The notes below the pieces were generated by a model. That model searched no databases. It worked only from the letters and a program-made list of their open reading frames with translations, and was not told the DNA's origin. Below, in pieces: positions 52,011 through 52,352 of a stretch of 52,352 nt of DNA. Origin of the DNA: JBELHJ01 sp042091495 (GTDB lineage Bacteria; Bacteroidota; Bacteroidia; Flavobacteriales; Flavobacteriaceae); assembly GCA_042091495.1 (NCBI GenBank), contig JBELHJ010000012.1:1-52352 (forward strand), in the 5' to 3' direction. The stretch's first letter is position 1. Each line of letters begins with the position of its first letter. The translations under genes and the position numbers were made by a program.

Positions 52011-52352
52011 TTAATTTGGAATAATAGGAATATTTATTCTTGTATTATCCCACGCCAAATACATTTCTAAAGGATTTCTTAGATTATCAAAACCTATTGT
52101 AAATTGTTCTATGACTTGGTCAATTTCAGTCACCGGGATTTTAACAGTTAAAACATCAAATTCAGAATCTCTCATGGGTTTCATTTGATCATCCACACCC
52201 CAAGGGTATTGTTTGCTATTAAAAATAATTTCCCACGAAGAAGCATTAGGAATAGTCCACAAGGTATAGAGCCCTTTTGGTAATTTCTTATTATTAATTG
52301 TAATAGGTAAACTTGATGAAAACGTTGTGGCCTCATTAGCACCTGTGCGCCA
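52011..52352 (-). CDS. DUF2911 family protein, N-terminal part outside the window
   Basis: The open frame runs off the right edge; the visible C-terminal 113 residues include WRTGANEATTFSSSLPIT, LPKGLYTLWTIP and SWEIIFNSKQYPWG, the DUF2911 signature, and end RINIPIIPN. An ATG at 52262 is internal because the frame and similarity continue upstream of it. Family members in Bacteroidota are secreted beta-rich proteins of unknown role. The gene is upstream of meaB by 11 nt and likely co-transcribed. Confidence 0.92.
   Translation of the reverse strand, partial: WRTGANEATTFSSSLPITINNKKLPKGLYTLWTIPNASSWEIIFNSKQYPWGVDDQMKPMRDSEFDVLTVKIPVTEIDQVIEQFTIGFDNLRNPLEMYLAWDNTRINIPIIPN

Noticed and set aside
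1..52352. Mobile elements, prophage, CRISPR or defence islands
   Set aside because: No transposase, integrase, direct-repeat array or typical defence gene is present; gene content is core chromosomal throughout.

Overview
The window is a contiguous AT-rich chromosomal stretch from a member of the Bacteroidota, almost certainly a marine-type Flavobacteriaceae. Evidence: lineage-specific small families (DUF3467 after rpoC, DUF4295 between rpmG and ftsY, DUF4369 lipoprotein, PF14905-type TonB-dependent receptor, C-terminal T9SS-like sorting domain), absence of Shine-Dalgarno sequences, A-rich leaders, and promoters of the Bacteroidota form TTTG-N18/20-TAnnTTTG. I see no insertion sequence, prophage, CRISPR array or rRNA gene; this is core genome. 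One 100-N scaffold gap (46115-46214) joins two unrelated genes.

Region 1 (1-13140) is the ancestral translation/transcription super-cluster on the + strand: tRNA-Gly (partial), tRNA-Thr(GGU), tuf, tRNA-Trp, secE, nusG, rplK, rplA, rplJ, rplL, rpoB, rpoC and a DUF3467 gene, closed by a strong bidirectional terminator. RNA hairpins sit at four of its gene boundaries (tuf/tRNA-Trp, nusG/rplK, rplL/rpoB, rpoB/rpoC).

Region 2 (13140-25690) is a mosaic of short units: prfC (-); idi, a QueD/PTPS homologue and an unknown 89-aa protein (+); tRNA-Thr(UGU) with a near-perfect promoter; a DUF4369 lipoprotein (-); a gene-free 283-nt stretch with a possible small RNA; divergent alkB-like and D-Ala-D-Ala dipeptidase genes; htpG (-); fabH (+); a TonB-dependent receptor with a candidate ECF-sigma promoter (-); and a sodium/solute symporter (-).

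Region 3 (25857-36713, all +): recR and a GT2 glycosyltransferase; a 2-oxoacid dehydrogenase E2; a tight operon of DnaQ-like exonuclease, FAH-family hydrolase, orphan HPt protein and cinA; the ribosomal cluster rpmB-rpmG-DUF4295-ftsY-rimO; and bshC of bacillithiol synthesis.

Region 4 (36767-50925, all +): guaA, a LysM/periplasmic-binding-fold protein, OsmC, DUF3820, pyrG, yidC, a MORN-repeat protein, mnmA (cut by the gap), a secreted S8 protease (cut by the gap), an NPD/FabK-family flavoprotein, a MATE transporter, a small acidic protein and a PAP2 phosphatase. On the - strand to the right edge are meaB and a partial DUF2911 gene.

The main unexplained signals are regulatory. Several genes (guaA, idi, recR, mnmA, MATE) have a -7 element only 3-7 nt before the start codon, implying leaderless or near-leaderless mRNAs. 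The RNA polymerase operon carries strong intercistronic hairpins. A palindromic TGNCA-N3-TGNCA element lies near htpG/fabH and before yidC. I did not find a clearly new defence, mobile or biosynthetic system.
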